Assembly (NCBI GenBank): GCA_900546665.1
Contig: URDY01000010.1
Coordinates: 34,144 to 98,143 of the forward strand
Source of the DNA: an uncultured Paraprevotella sp.
GTDB taxonomy: Bacteria; Bacteroidota; Bacteroidia; Bacteroidales; Bacteroidaceae
Reading direction: 5' to 3'
Length of the DNA: 64,000 nt
A program made the position numbers and the translations under genes. Below are positions 54,977 to 63,890 of the stretch, one piece after another (within the stretch, counting starts at the first letter, position 1; every line of letters starts with the position of its first letter). The notes below the pieces were generated by a model. It was not told the DNA's origin, did no database searches, and worked only from the letters and a program-made list of their open reading frames with translations.

Positions 54977-57961
54977 ATGAAAAAGAGATTGATGTTGGCT
55001 TTTCTGTCGTTCTTCCTGGTCTTATGTGGCTGGGCGCAGAAAGTCACCGTGAACGGTACGGTTGTGGATAAAAGTACCAAAGAGCCGGTCATGTCGGCTT
55101 CCGTTGTTTTGCTTAAGCCGGACAGTACAATGGCTTGTGGTACAAGTTCGAGTTTGGATGGACGTTTTGCTTTGCCTGCTACAAAAGCCGGTAAGTATAT
55201 TCTGCGTATTACTTATGTAGGTATGAAATCCTATTATCAGAATCTTCAGCTTAGTTCATCTAAACCGACTCTTTCCTTAGGGGAAATTTTGATGGAGTCT
55301 GATGCCATGTTGTTGAAAGGAGCTGAAGTTACAGCACGTGCGGCACAGGTGGAGATGAAGGCTGATACCTTTATGTATAATGCATCGGCCTATCGTGTTC
55401 CGGAAGGATCTGCATTGGAAGAACTGGTCAAGAAACTTCCTGGAGCAGAAGTGTCTGAAGATGGAACAATCAAGATAAACGGTAAGGAAGTGAAGAAAAT
55501 CATGATCGATGGAAAAGAGTTCTTTGATAATGACACCAAGATTGCCATGAAAAACCTGCCTACCAGTATGGTTGAGAAAATCAAGGCTTATGATCGACAG
55601 AGTGATTATACGCGGATGACCGGAATCGATGATGGCGAGGAGGAAACCGTTTTGGATTTGTCTGTCAAGAAAGGCATGAAAGAAGGTTGGCTGGTCAATG
55701 CGGATGTCGGTTATGGCACTAAAGATCGTTATACCGGAAAGGCTATGGTCAATCGCTTTACGGACAAATTGCAGCTTTCAGTAATTGGCTCGGCCAACAA
55801 TGTCAACGACAATGGATTCCCGGGTGGCGGATTCAGAGGCTTTGGTGGTAATGGTGGTGGCTTGGTAGCCAGCAAGATGGCAGGTTTGAATTTTTCATGG
55901 GAAAATGGAAAGAAAGACCGTGAAGCCGGTATGCTGAAAATAGGTGGTAACGTCAGATATAATCACAGAGGTACGGATGCTATAAGTACCTCGAATTCAG
56001 AGAAATTCTTGTCAGGAGGTGCCAGCAGTTCTTTTGCCAACAGCTTCAGTTCTACAAAATCCGGCCAAACCAATGTAAATGGTAATTTCCGTTTGGAATG
56101 GGCACCTGATACGATGACTCGCATCATGTTCCGTCCTAATTTCTCTTATTCAGAAAATTACAGTGACGCATTTAGTAATTCAGTTACGTTCAATTCAGAC
56201 CCTTATCTTAAATTGAGCAATCCCCTGGAAGAATATGAAAAGATCATAGCAGACAGTACGGTGGTTAATGATAATAAACGGTGGAGCAGTACAGATGGAA
56301 AAAGCAAGTCTGTGGATGGTATGTTGATGGTCAACCGCCGGTTGAACAGCAAGGGACGTAATTTGACTTTACGTTTAAGAGGTGGATATTCAGATTCAGA
56401 AAGTTTCTCTCATAGTATTTCTGATGTGAATTATTATTTGCAGAGAGATGAAAATGGAAATTATAAGAATGATTACACTCGTCAATATAGTTTGAATCCT
56501 TCAAAAAGCTATAATGCCAGTGCGGATCTGAGTTATAGTGAGCCTCTCTTTAAAGGAGCTAATCTGCAGTTCAGCTATCGTTATCAGTACCGTTATTCTG
56601 ATTCCGACCGTTCAATTTATGAATTTGGTGAGTTGATAGATTCTTTATATAATATAGGTCAGGATTATCGGACGAATATAGCCTATTTGCCGGGAATAGA
56701 TGTGTTGGGAGCTTATATTGATGCGCGTAACAGCCAGTATGCGACATACAAGGAACATAACCAGGATGCAACGGTAATGTTCAGATACAATTACGGTGCG
56801 ATGCGTTTGAATGCCGGCGTTTCTGTACAGCCCCAGACAACCTATATGGATTATCAGAAGAACAAATTGGATACGACCGTAACCCGTCATGTCCTGAACT
56901 GGGCACCGCGTATTGATTTTCGTTATAAGTTCTCTGAAACGAGTCAGTTGCGTCTTCGTTACAATGGTTCATCAAGTCAGCCGTCAATGACGAATTTGCT
57001 GGATGTGACGGACGATTCCGATCCGTTGAATGTTTCAAAGGGTAATCCGGGCCTGAAACCTTCATGGACCAACCGTTTCAATTTGTTCTATAACGGATAT
57101 TTGCCAGACAAACAGCGGGGCTGGATGGTACATGCCAATGTCAGCATGACCAATAACAGTATCAGTACGGCTGTACTTTATGATGAATCGACGGGACGTA
57201 ACATAACCATGCCGATGAATATAAATGGTAACTGGAATGCGTGGACGGGTTTGATGTTTAACACGGCACTTGACAAACAGAAATATTTTAATTTCTTCAC
57301 CTTTACCAACGTCGGTTATACCAATTCTGTAGGTTATATCAGCAGCAATGCTAATTTGAGCGGACAGGATTTTACATCAGACCAGATTCTTAATTTCAGT
57401 CAGAAGAGTACTACGCGTTCAACTGATATCAGCGAACGGATGAATTTCAACTACCGTAATGACATCGTGGATGTCGGTGTAAATGGAAGTATCAGTTACC
57501 AGCATGCCCGTAACAATCAACAGGAGAATGCGAACCTTGATACATACTCATTCTCATATGGTGCAAATACAACAATCAATTTCCCATGGAACATGAGCCT
57601 GTCTACTGACATCAGTGAGAACAGCAGACGTGGATATGATGATGATGCCATGAACACCAATGAATTGATATGGAATGCGCAGTTGTCTCAAAGCTTCCTG
57701 AAAAACAATGCAGCGACAGTGTCAGTGCAATGGTATGATATACTCCAGCAACGCAGTAATATCAGCAGATCGCTTACAGCTGTTCAGCGGCAGGATTCAT
57801 GGAACAATGCTATTAACAGTTATGTGATGGTGCATTTCATCTATCGTTTGAACCTGATGGGTAATCGGGAAGTACGTGGACAGATGGGTGGCTTCGGAGG
57901 TCCGGGAATGGGTCCTAGAGGTCATGGTCCCCGTGGTGGAGGATTTGGTGGTCCGAGATAA
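54977..57961 (+). CDS. TonB-dependent-receptor-like outer-membrane beta-barrel protein
   Basis: The 994-residue protein has a signal peptide (to GWAQ, residue 21), a carboxypeptidase-regulatory-like domain (about 23-110: VNGTVVDKSTKEPVMSASVVL), a plug-like region (about 130-225: LEELVKKLPGAEVSEDGTIK; GKEVKKIMIDGKEFF) and a long outer-membrane barrel. It belongs to the outer-membrane beta-barrel group often annotated as TonB-dependent receptor, but no SusD partner is adjacent and I do not call it SusC. The last 27 residues form a Gly/Pro/Arg-rich tail (GGFGGPGMGPRGHGPRGG) after the final strand. A similar Gly-rich run lies near residue 280. Cargo is unknown. It is a single-gene transcript ending in the hairpin at 57981. 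Confidence 0.85.
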   Translation: MKKRLMLAFLSFFLVLCGWAQKVTVNGTVVDKSTKEPVMSASVVLLKPDSTMACGTSSSLDGRFALPATKAGKYILRITYVGMKSYYQNLQLSSSKPTLSLGEILMESDAMLLKGAEVTARAAQVEMKADTFMYNASAYRVPEGSALEELVKKLPGAEVSEDGTIKINGKEVKKIMIDGKEFFDNDTKIAMKNLPTSMVEKIKAYDRQSDYTRMTGIDDGEEETVLDLSVKKGMKEGWLVNADVGYGTKDRYTGKAMVNRFTDKLQLSVIGSANNVNDNGFPGGGFRGFGGNGGGLVASKMAGLNFSWENGKKDREAGMLKIGGNVRYNHRGTDAISTSNSEKFLSGGASSSFANSFSSTKSGQTNVNGNFRLEWAPDTMTRIMFRPNFSYSENYSDAFSNSVTFNSDPYLKLSNPLEEYEKIIADSTVVNDNKRWSSTDGKSKSVDGMLMVNRRLNSKGRNLTLRLRGGYSDSESFSHSISDVNYYLQRDENGNYKNDYTRQYSLNPSKSYNASADLSYSEPLFKGANLQFSYRYQYRYSDSDRSIYEFGELIDSLYNIGQDYRTNIAYLPGIDVLGAYIDARNSQYATYKEHNQDATVMFRYNYGAMRLNAGVSVQPQTTYMDYQKNKLDTTVTRHVLNWAPRIDFRYKFSETSQLRLRYNGSSSQPSMTNLLDVTDDSDPLNVSKGNPGLKPSWTNRFNLFYNGYLPDKQRGWMVHANVSMTNNSISTAVLYDESTGRNITMPMNINGNWNAWTGLMFNTALDKQKYFNFFTFTNVGYTNSVGYISSNANLSGQDFTSDQILNFSQKSTTRSTDISERMNFNYRNDIVDVGVNGSISYQHARNNQQENANLDTYSFSYGANTTINFPWNMSLSTDISENSRRGYDDDAMNTNELIWNAQLSQSFLKNNAATVSVQWYDILQQRSNISRSLTAVQRQDSWNNAINSYVMVHFIYRLNLMGNREVRGQMGGFGGPGMGPRGHGPRGGGFGGPR

Positions 57962-57980
57962 AAATTTACGGTTATAAGGC

Positions 57981-58029
57981 AAATGCCCCGGTTTGTTTCA
58001 GTGGAAACAGCCGGGGCATTTCCGTTTTT
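57981..58029 (+). terminator. Intrinsic terminator after the outer-membrane protein gene
   Basis: An 11-bp perfect stem (57981-57991 with 58011-58021) encloses an inner TGTTTC/GGAAACA pairing and is followed by CCGTTTTT. Confidence 0.75.
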
Positions 58030-58059
58030 GGAAAAAATAAAAGAAGTTTCGTTCTGTCA

Positions 58060-58091
58060 TTTGGTTTACATCAATACTTTTTGTAAGTTTG
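58060..58091 (+). promoter_or_regulatory. Consensus promoter of the cardiolipin synthase gene
   Basis: TTTG (58060-58063), a 20-base spacer and TAAGTTTG (58084-58091) match the Bacteroides consensus exactly, 26 bases before the ATG at 58117. Confidence 0.75.
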
Positions 58092-58116
58092 TTGGAGCAT
58101 AAAGAGATGATGGGGC

Positions 58117-59571
58117 ATGGTATTGTATAGCATAATAGCATCATTATATGGTTTGTTCGTTTTAAGCCTTGTGTTGATTGTTGTATTGGAAAACCGTCAA
58201 CCGGTTAAAACCGTAGCCTGGATACTGGTCTTGCTTTTCTTGCCCGTTGTCGGATTGGTTATTTATCTTTTTTTTGGCAAAAACAGAAAACGTGAATACT
58301 TTATGAGTAGAGCATGCACGGCACAGTTGTCACGTCGGTCTGCTGTACGTTTCTATCAAAGTGGATTTCCTGATTTGCCGGATGAGTACCAACATCTGAT
58401 CAAGCTTTTCAGACGTTTGAGTGCTGCATTTCCCTATCCTGATAATAAGATCCAGTTTTTTTCAAGAGGTGTTGACATGCTGGAAGCTTTATTGGCCGAT
58501 ATAGAATCAGCCAAACGCCATATACATATCGAATTTTATATTATTGAGGACGATCGGGTAGGCCGGGCTGTTTCAGAAGCTTTGATCCGTAAGGCAAGAG
58601 AAGGAGTAAAGGTCAGGTTGGTATATGACGATGTAGGATGTTGGAACGTAAAAAATGCTTTTTTCAAGAAAATGCAGGATGCCGGAATCGAAGTGGGAAA
58701 TTTTCTTCCGGTTCGTTTCCCTAAATTTACAAGTAAGGTCAATTATCGGAATCACCGTAAGATTGTAGTAATTGATGGATTTATAGGTTACGTCGGTGGG
58801 ATGAACCTGGCGGAGAGATATTGCTATTCTATTGACGGACGCCAGCCTTGGCGTGACACTCATTGCCGGGTGATGGGTAATGCTGTAGCCGGTTTGCAGC
58901 GGGCCTTTCTTATGGACTGGTATGTAGCCGGAGGAGGGATGGTAAGTGAGCAACTTTATTTCCCGCATGAAGATGAACATCGGATCCGGATGATGGCGGA
59001 TAAGGCACAGTATGTAAGCAAGAATGCTTTAATACAGATCGTGACAGCCATTCCTACTTCTACGTGGCCTGATATAATGCAAGGAATGATTCTTACGATT
59101 ATGCGGGCCAAAAATTATTGTTATTTGCAAAGTCCTTATTTCTTGCCAACAGAACGTATGCTTTTTGCATTGCAGACAGCTGCTTTGTCTGGAGTGGACG
59201 TACGTCTGATGTTGCCGGAAAAAGCAGACAGTTGGTTGCTGACCTGGGCTTCACGTTCTTATATTCTGGATGTCATGAAAGCGGGAGTGAGGGTCTATCT
59301 CTATCAGGATGGTTTCCTGCATGCCAAGACGATGGTGTGCGATGATGGAATATGTACTTGTGGTTCTACTAATCTGGATTTCCGGAGTTTTGAACATAAT
59401 TTTGAGGTCAATGCATTTATATATGATGAGAAAGTAGCATTGGCCATGAAAGAAATGTTTCTCAATGATACGCGTCATTGCAGATTGCTTAATCTGAATA
59501 ACTGGAGAAGGCGGTCATTGTGGAGAAGGGTAGGCGAATCTTTCATTCGCCTGTTGTCGCCCTTGCTCTGA
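58117..59571 (+). CDS. cls: Cardiolipin synthase (phospholipase D superfamily)
   Basis: The 484-residue inner-membrane enzyme joins two phosphatidylglycerols to cardiolipin. Two N-terminal membrane segments (about 1-22 and 32-52, with FGKNRKREY after) precede two HKD motifs: His213/Lys215 in NYRNHRKIVVIDGFIGYVGG and His402/Lys404 in FLHAKTMVCDDG with CGSTNLDFRSFEHNFE. The layout and length match bacterial ClsA. It has a perfect promoter and converges on the minus-strand rsmD gene, which it overlaps by 29 bases at the 3' ends. Confidence 0.95.
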   Translation: MVLYSIIASLYGLFVLSLVLIVVLENRQPVKTVAWILVLLFLPVVGLVIYLFFGKNRKREYFMSRACTAQLSRRSAVRFYQSGFPDLPDEYQHLIKLFRRLSAAFPYPDNKIQFFSRGVDMLEALLADIESAKRHIHIEFYIIEDDRVGRAVSEALIRKAREGVKVRLVYDDVGCWNVKNAFFKKMQDAGIEVGNFLPVRFPKFTSKVNYRNHRKIVVIDGFIGYVGGMNLAERYCYSIDGRQPWRDTHCRVMGNAVAGLQRAFLMDWYVAGGGMVSEQLYFPHEDEHRIRMMADKAQYVSKNALIQIVTAIPTSTWPDIMQGMILTIMRAKNYCYLQSPYFLPTERMLFALQTAALSGVDVRLMLPEKADSWLLTWASRSYILDVMKAGVRVYLYQDGFLHAKTMVCDDGICTCGSTNLDFRSFEHNFEVNAFIYDEKVALAMKEMFLNDTRHCRLLNLNNWRRRSLWRRVGESFIRLLSPLL

Positions 59572-60097
59572 AAAAGGAAAAATTCACGCTGCCGTAAGCT
59601 CGATGTTCGATAAATTGCGGATGTTCGGAGAAATTATAGTCCTTGCCATGTTCCAGGACCAGGAGTCCTTCTTCTTTCAGAAGTTCGTTCTTAAAGATCA
59701 GGTCAGGGATTTCCGCCAGATTGGTAAGGGCATAGGGTGGATCTGCAAAGATAAAATCGAACTGTTCCTTGCATTTGGTTATAAATTTGAAGACATCAGC
59801 TCTTACCGGAAAAGCATGTGGATCCTGTAAACTTTGAAGTGTTTTAAAGATAAAGGCAAAATGTTGGGAATCACGTTCTACGGAGATTACCTTGTCGCAG
59901 CCTCGTGAAAGGAGTTCAAGAGTAATACTGCCCGTGCCTGCAAACAGGTCAAGGGCACTGACAGGTTCGCTGAAATCGAGATAACCATTGAGTACATTGA
60001 ATAAATTTTCTTTAGCAAAATCCGTTGTCGGACGTGCTTTAAATGAACGGGGAACGTCAAAATGACGTCCTTTGTATTTTCCGGTAATAATACGCAT
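59543..60097 (-). CDS. rsmD: 16S rRNA (guanine966-N2)-methyltransferase
   Basis: The 184-residue cytoplasmic enzyme methylates G966 of 16S rRNA with SAM. The motifs are MRIITGKYKGRHFDVP at the start, the SAM-binding LDLFAGTGSITLELLSRG, and the catalytic DPPY in FIFADPPYALTN. Size is normal. Its 3' end overlaps the 3' end of the converging cls gene by 29 bases. It follows the DUF3822 gene by 22 bases on the same strand, a conserved pairing in Bacteroidales. Confidence 0.95.
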   Translation of the reverse strand: MRIITGKYKGRHFDVPRSFKARPTTDFAKENLFNVLNGYLDFSEPVSALDLFAGTGSITLELLSRGCDKVISVERDSQHFAFIFKTLQSLQDPHAFPVRADVFKFITKCKEQFDFIFADPPYALTNLAEIPDLIFKNELLKEEGLLVLEHGKDYNFSEHPQFIEHRAYGSVNFSFFRARATTGE

Positions 60098-60119
60098 GGA
60101 AATAAATACGGGTTAAAAT

Positions 60120-60956
60120 TTATGTATTTAATAATAAAGATAAGACATCAAGTGGGATGTCTGGCAAATTGCCTGCTCCCGAACGTTTGTAAAGTTCACC
60201 GTTTGTCAGAGTCCTGATATTTCGCAAATATGGGTTTAAAGCGCTTATCGCTCCATTCTGCAACTGATGTTCGCCCAGAAAAACGCATTCATCTGTTTCT
60301 GCATCCATATTCAGCAGTTTCCATACGGACAGAATGTAATAGATGATATTGTCGGTAGCATCTGCCGGGAATGTGTTGGAATAATGAAGCGACTGTGAAT
60401 TATATTTCAGTAAAAATACTTCTTTATCATGCAGATAGATATACAGTTGCTGCCTGTCGGTCGCTTTCTGAAATGCCGTCTTCTCCATGATCATGGTATG
60501 GATATGATAAAAACGAATGGTGGGAAAATGAGAGCAGAGCACTTCTTCTGTCTCTTTGGGGATGCCAAATATTTTGACTACTTCCAGATGAGGTAGGATA
60601 TTGTAGTAGATTTTTTTTTCTTGCTGATGAGTATAAGTGAGATGGAAAAGTGCGCTGGCCTCTTCTTTTTTAAAATATTCCAATGGTATTTGTATGGACG
60701 GACTGCTGATGAGGCCGTAGACGGCTTTGTCTTCCTGTTTGAGCATAGAAGACTGTGTGATTGCTTCATTCAGACTTTCCGCTGCTGATTTTTCCGAACT
60801 CAGGTTAAAGGTCTCTTTTTTTATTGCCGGAACACTATGTGGGGTGTAGCAATAAAAAGAAAATCCATCCGCATGGACGCGGATGGATATATTATTGGTG
60901 TAAGAAAGATTATTCCCAGTTTCCTGCATTGTTGTTTGGTGTAGAGAGATCGCCAA
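60120..60956 (-). CDS. DUF3822 family protein
   Basis: This 278-residue protein lacks a signal peptide and belongs to the Bacteroidetes-specific DUF3822 family, recognised by its place between rsmD and the pilin-like gene and by an actin-like/ASKHA-type pattern (TPHSVPAIKKETFNL; YIYLHDKEVFLLKYN). Its function is not known to me. The frame opens at 60956 (MAISLHQTTM), overlapping the upstream gene by 47 bases. A second ATG at 60929 (MQETGNNLSYTN) is equally plausible and reduces the overlap to 20 bases. Overlap implies translational coupling with the upstream gene. Confidence 0.8.
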   Translation of the reverse strand: MAISLHQTTMQETGNNLSYTNNISIRVHADGFSFYCYTPHSVPAIKKETFNLSSEKSAAESLNEAITQSSMLKQEDKAVYGLISSPSIQIPLEYFKKEEASALFHLTYTHQQEKKIYYNILPHLEVVKIFGIPKETEEVLCSHFPTIRFYHIHTMIMEKTAFQKATDRQQLYIYLHDKEVFLLKYNSQSLHYSNTFPADATDNIIYYILSVWKLLNMDAETDECVFLGEHQLQNGAISALNPYLRNIRTLTNGELYKRSGAGNLPDIPLDVLSLLLNT

Positions 60957-61584
60957 TCTTTAAGCCGCCATAAACACTTCTTTTTTCAGCATTATCTTCA
61001 AGGTTGAAAATTTCACGCTCGCTCAAACCTTTCAGGTAAGAAGCATAAGGAGCACGGCATTCCATTACGTTTTGTGTAACACCAGAACGGCCTACATGGA
61101 TAGATTTTTCCAATTCGAATTTCTCTCCATTGCTGTAAGGAATATATTGAATAGAATCTGCATTGAAGCCTTTGCCGAAGATAGTGTCAACCATGTTGAT
61201 CCATACTGTATCACGACGGAAGTTCTGCAAACCATTGGCTGCAATGGCTGCTGCATCGCCACTTTTTACGATAGCAGCTGCTTTTGCTTCAGTCAGACCT
61301 TTTTCCATCTGTTCATCACTCAATTCTCCAACCTTGCTGACAAACGGTACTTTAGCATTCTTGATGAAGTCAATAAGTACGCTGAATGAATCGCAGAACT
61401 CACCCTGATGCAAAGTTCTGTACTGTTCTTCGGCATCGCGGATCTGGATCAGACGCTCTTTGACAGCAGCTTCTCGAATTGCCTTTTCCTTGTTGAACTC
61501 AATAGGCTCCATGATGCTGCCATAACAAAGGTAGAGCAATGCCAGCGCGCATACGCCTAGAATGATATTAAAAGCTTTTTTCAT
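60910..61584 (-). CDS. Membrane-anchored hypothetical protein, conserved upstream of DUF3822
   Basis: The 224-residue protein has one N-terminal membrane segment (KAFNIILGVCALALLYLCYG) followed by a charged helical stretch (RLIQIRDAEEQYRTLHQGEF), resembling a type-IV-pilin-like N-terminus plus a soluble extracytoplasmic domain. I do not know its function. It is first in the minus-strand operon with DUF3822 and rsmD. A TATTTTTG box at 61619-61626 lies 35 bases upstream. It diverges from the helicase gene. Confidence 0.75.
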   Translation of the reverse strand: MKKAFNIILGVCALALLYLCYGSIMEPIEFNKEKAIREAAVKERLIQIRDAEEQYRTLHQGEFCDSFSVLIDFIKNAKVPFVSKVGELSDEQMEKGLTEAKAAAIVKSGDAAAIAANGLQNFRRDTVWINMVDTIFGKGFNADSIQYIPYSNGEKFELEKSIHVGRSGVTQNVMECRAPYASYLKGLSEREIFNLEDNAEKRSVYGGLKIGDLSTPNNNAGNWE

Positions 61585-61618
61585 GATAATTTATATTTTA
61601 TTTGTTACATTCGCATCG

Positions 61619-61626
61619 CAAAAATA
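61619..61626 (-). promoter_or_regulatory. Candidate -7 box for the hypothetical/DUF3822/rsmD operon
   Basis: TATTTTTG on the minus strand matches TAnnTTTG, 35 bases before the start codon at 61584. No -33 consensus is visible. Confidence 0.4.
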
Positions 61627-61678
61627 GAATAAATAAATTTAATATACGACATTTTGGCAAACTTTTTATTGGAGATTT

Positions 61679-63127
61679 ATGATAAATAGCGAATTGGAAC
61701 TGATGATAAGGCGTGTTTTTTCCTTTTCAATGACAAGTGGACAGGATATCGCTGTAAAGGAAGTGGTTTCATTCTTGTTTGATACCTCTAAGAATGCGGC
61801 TTTTTTGTTGAGAGGATACGCCGGAACCGGAAAGACCTTTATGGCATCTGCAGTGGTCAGTGCATGGGTTGGCACCGGACGGAAAGTTGTTTTGCTTGCA
61901 CCAACCGGAAGGGCAGCTAAAGTGTTTTCCGGTGTGACGGGGATGGCGGCTTATACCATTCATAAGAAAATATACAGGCAAAAGAGTTTTTCAAATGCAA
62001 CAGATAATTTTCAGTTAGGAATTAATCTGCATAAACATACCTTATTTGTGGTAGACGAAGTGTCAATGATCTCAGGAAGGGGTTTTAATGGATTTGATTC
62101 AGGCAATCTGTTGGCAGACTTGATTCGTTATGTTTATTCCGGTGAAGATTGCAGGCTGTTACTGGTTGGAGATGCTGCACAGCTCCCTCCTGTAGGTGAG
62201 AGCCTTAGTCCGGCTTTATCTGTAACGGAATTGGAAAGTTATGGTCTTTCTGTGCGTGAGAGTGAGCTGACGGAAGTCGTTCGTCAGCGTAGTGGGAGTG
62301 GAATATTATGGAACGCCACGAAGTTAAGAAATATTATTGCATCTACAACGGCAAGCGGTTTGCCGAAAATGGTTTTTAATGGATGGCATGATATTCATTA
62401 TTTGAGCGGGGCTGATTTAATTGAGAAGTTGGAAAATTGTTACCACAGAGACGGAATTGATCAGACTATTGTGATAACGCGTACCAATAAACGGGCCATA
62501 ATTTACAATAATGGTATTAGAAACAGAATTTTGGGGTACGAAGATGAACTGTCAGGAGGCGAGCAGCTTATGGTTGCTAAAAATAATTATTTCTGGGCAG
62601 ATTCTGCTAAAACCGAAGCCTTTGATTTTATTGCAAATGGTGATGTGGTTGAAGTGCGTCGTTACCGACACATGCGGACATTGTATGGATTTCGTTTTGC
62701 AGATGTCTTGCTGAGATTTCCTGATTATAATGATGAGGAACTGGAAGCGACCGTACTTATAGATACTTTGCAAAGCGAAGCTCCTTCTTTGTCACAAGCC
62801 CAGTCTGACAGCCTGTTTAGGGCTATTGAGGAGGATTATATGGATATAACAGTGAAGAGAGAGAGGTTGAAAAAGATAAAGGATGACCGTTATTATAATG
62901 CGTTACAGGTGAAATATGCTTATGCGGTGACTTGTCATAAGGCTCAGGGAGGTCAGTGGAAAAATGTATTTATTGACCAAGGCTTTTTGGGAGACGATAT
63001 CAGTTACTCTGATTATTGTCGGTGGCTTTATACGGCTTGTACACGTGCCACTGGTGATTTGTATCTTGTTAATTGGCCCAAAGAACAAATACAGGATGAG
63101 AATGTGAATTCCTTGCAGGATTTATAG
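61679..63127 (+). CDS. RecD-like ATP-dependent DNA helicase (AAA family)
   Basis: The 482-residue protein is a superfamily-1 helicase: Walker A in LLRGYAGTGKTFMAS, motif Ia (LLAPTGRAAKVF), Walker B in LFVVDEVSMISG, motif III in LLLVGDAAQLPPV, and C-terminal UvrD_C_2 block YAYAVTCHKAQGGQW with YTACTRAT. This short form lacks the N-terminal domain of full RecD2 and is common in Bacteroidetes at this locus. A DNA repair or recombination role is inferred. It has no signal peptide and is transcribed divergently from the membrane-anchored hypothetical gene. Confidence 0.93.
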   Translation: MINSELELMIRRVFSFSMTSGQDIAVKEVVSFLFDTSKNAAFLLRGYAGTGKTFMASAVVSAWVGTGRKVVLLAPTGRAAKVFSGVTGMAAYTIHKKIYRQKSFSNATDNFQLGINLHKHTLFVVDEVSMISGRGFNGFDSGNLLADLIRYVYSGEDCRLLLVGDAAQLPPVGESLSPALSVTELESYGLSVRESELTEVVRQRSGSGILWNATKLRNIIASTTASGLPKMVFNGWHDIHYLSGADLIEKLENCYHRDGIDQTIVITRTNKRAIIYNNGIRNRILGYEDELSGGEQLMVAKNNYFWADSAKTEAFDFIANGDVVEVRRYRHMRTLYGFRFADVLLRFPDYNDEELEATVLIDTLQSEAPSLSQAQSDSLFRAIEEDYMDITVKRERLKKIKDDRYYNALQVKYAYAVTCHKAQGGQWKNVFIDQGFLGDDISYSDYCRWLYTACTRATGDLYLVNWPKEQIQDENVNSLQDL

Positions 63128-63197
63128 ATAGAAAATAAAAATGAAAGCCAGAAAGGTATTTTAACATAAAATTATAAGAATGATGAGATTTTAAAAG

Positions 63198-63205
63198 TAT
63201 ATTTG
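63198..63205 (+). promoter_or_regulatory. Candidate -7 box for the DUF3332 gene
   Basis: TATATTTG matches TAnnTTTG, 32 bases before the ATG at 63237. The -33 box is unclear. Confidence 0.4.
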
Positions 63206-63236
63206 TCATGTCAAATAACTCTAAAATTTTAAAATA

Positions 63237-63800
63237 ATGCAAACATTAAAAGGAAAACTGATAAAGTGGGCGTGTGCGGTAATGGCCGTATGTCTCTTAA
63301 ATACATCTTGTATAGGTTCATTTGCGTTGTTCAATCGTTTTTCTGAATGGAACAGGGGATTGACTGGTAATAAATTCGTAAATGCAATTATCGGATTTGT
63401 ATTGTCGCCGGTTTATGGCTTGTGTGTTTTTGCTGACTGGGTCGTTTTGAACACAATTGAATTCTGGTCAGGAAGTTCCGTTTTGGCTTCTGTGGGGGAG
63501 ACAAAGAATGTGATAGGATCCGATGGTAATTCTTATGTGATTGTTACGGAAAAAGACGGTTATCATATCACTAATAAGACAACAGGTGATGAAATGCGTA
63601 TGATTTATGATGCAGCCCAGCAGTGTTGGAGTTACGAACATGAGGGTGTAACAAGCAAGATGTTCCGTTGGAATCAGGATAAGACTGTGACCGTCTTCTT
63701 GCAAGATGGTAGAGAAATAACGGTAGATCAGACTCAGGATGGTTTGGAAACAGTTAAAAAATGCCTGAATCAGACTATGCCATTTATGGTGGCCAGATAA
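63237..63800 (+). CDS. DUF3332 family lipoprotein-like protein
   Basis: The 187-residue protein starts with a signal sequence and a lipobox-like LNTSC (Cys22 or so), then SFALFNRFSEWNRGLTGNKFVNAIIGF and a second hydrophobic stretch (VLSPVYGLCVFADWVVL). These match the DUF3332 family of small Bacteroidetes envelope proteins. The soluble C-terminal half is beta-rich (SYVIVTEKDGYHITNK). Function is unknown. It is a single-gene unit closed by the terminator at 63846-63887. Confidence 0.85.
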   Translation: MQTLKGKLIKWACAVMAVCLLNTSCIGSFALFNRFSEWNRGLTGNKFVNAIIGFVLSPVYGLCVFADWVVLNTIEFWSGSSVLASVGETKNVIGSDGNSYVIVTEKDGYHITNKTTGDEMRMIYDAAQQCWSYEHEGVTSKMFRWNQDKTVTVFLQDGREITVDQTQDGLETVKKCLNQTMPFMVAR

Positions 63801-63845
63801 CTATGATGTATAAGGATATATTGGAATGGCCTTAAAAAAGGATTT

Positions 63846-63887
63846 AAAGAAGTGGAAATGTCAGAAAATGATTTTCCACTTCTTTTT
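63846..63887 (+). terminator. Intrinsic terminator after the DUF3332 gene
   Basis: A 13-bp perfect stem (63846-63858 with 63873-63885) runs straight into a T-run ending at 63887. Confidence 0.85.
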
Positions 63888-63890
63888 ATA

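Noticed and set aside
54977..57961. SusC-type transporter for the xylan locus
   Set aside because: It has a plug and barrel, but there is no SusD partner next to it, it is 10 kb from the enzymes, and its C-terminus is Gly/Arg-rich.
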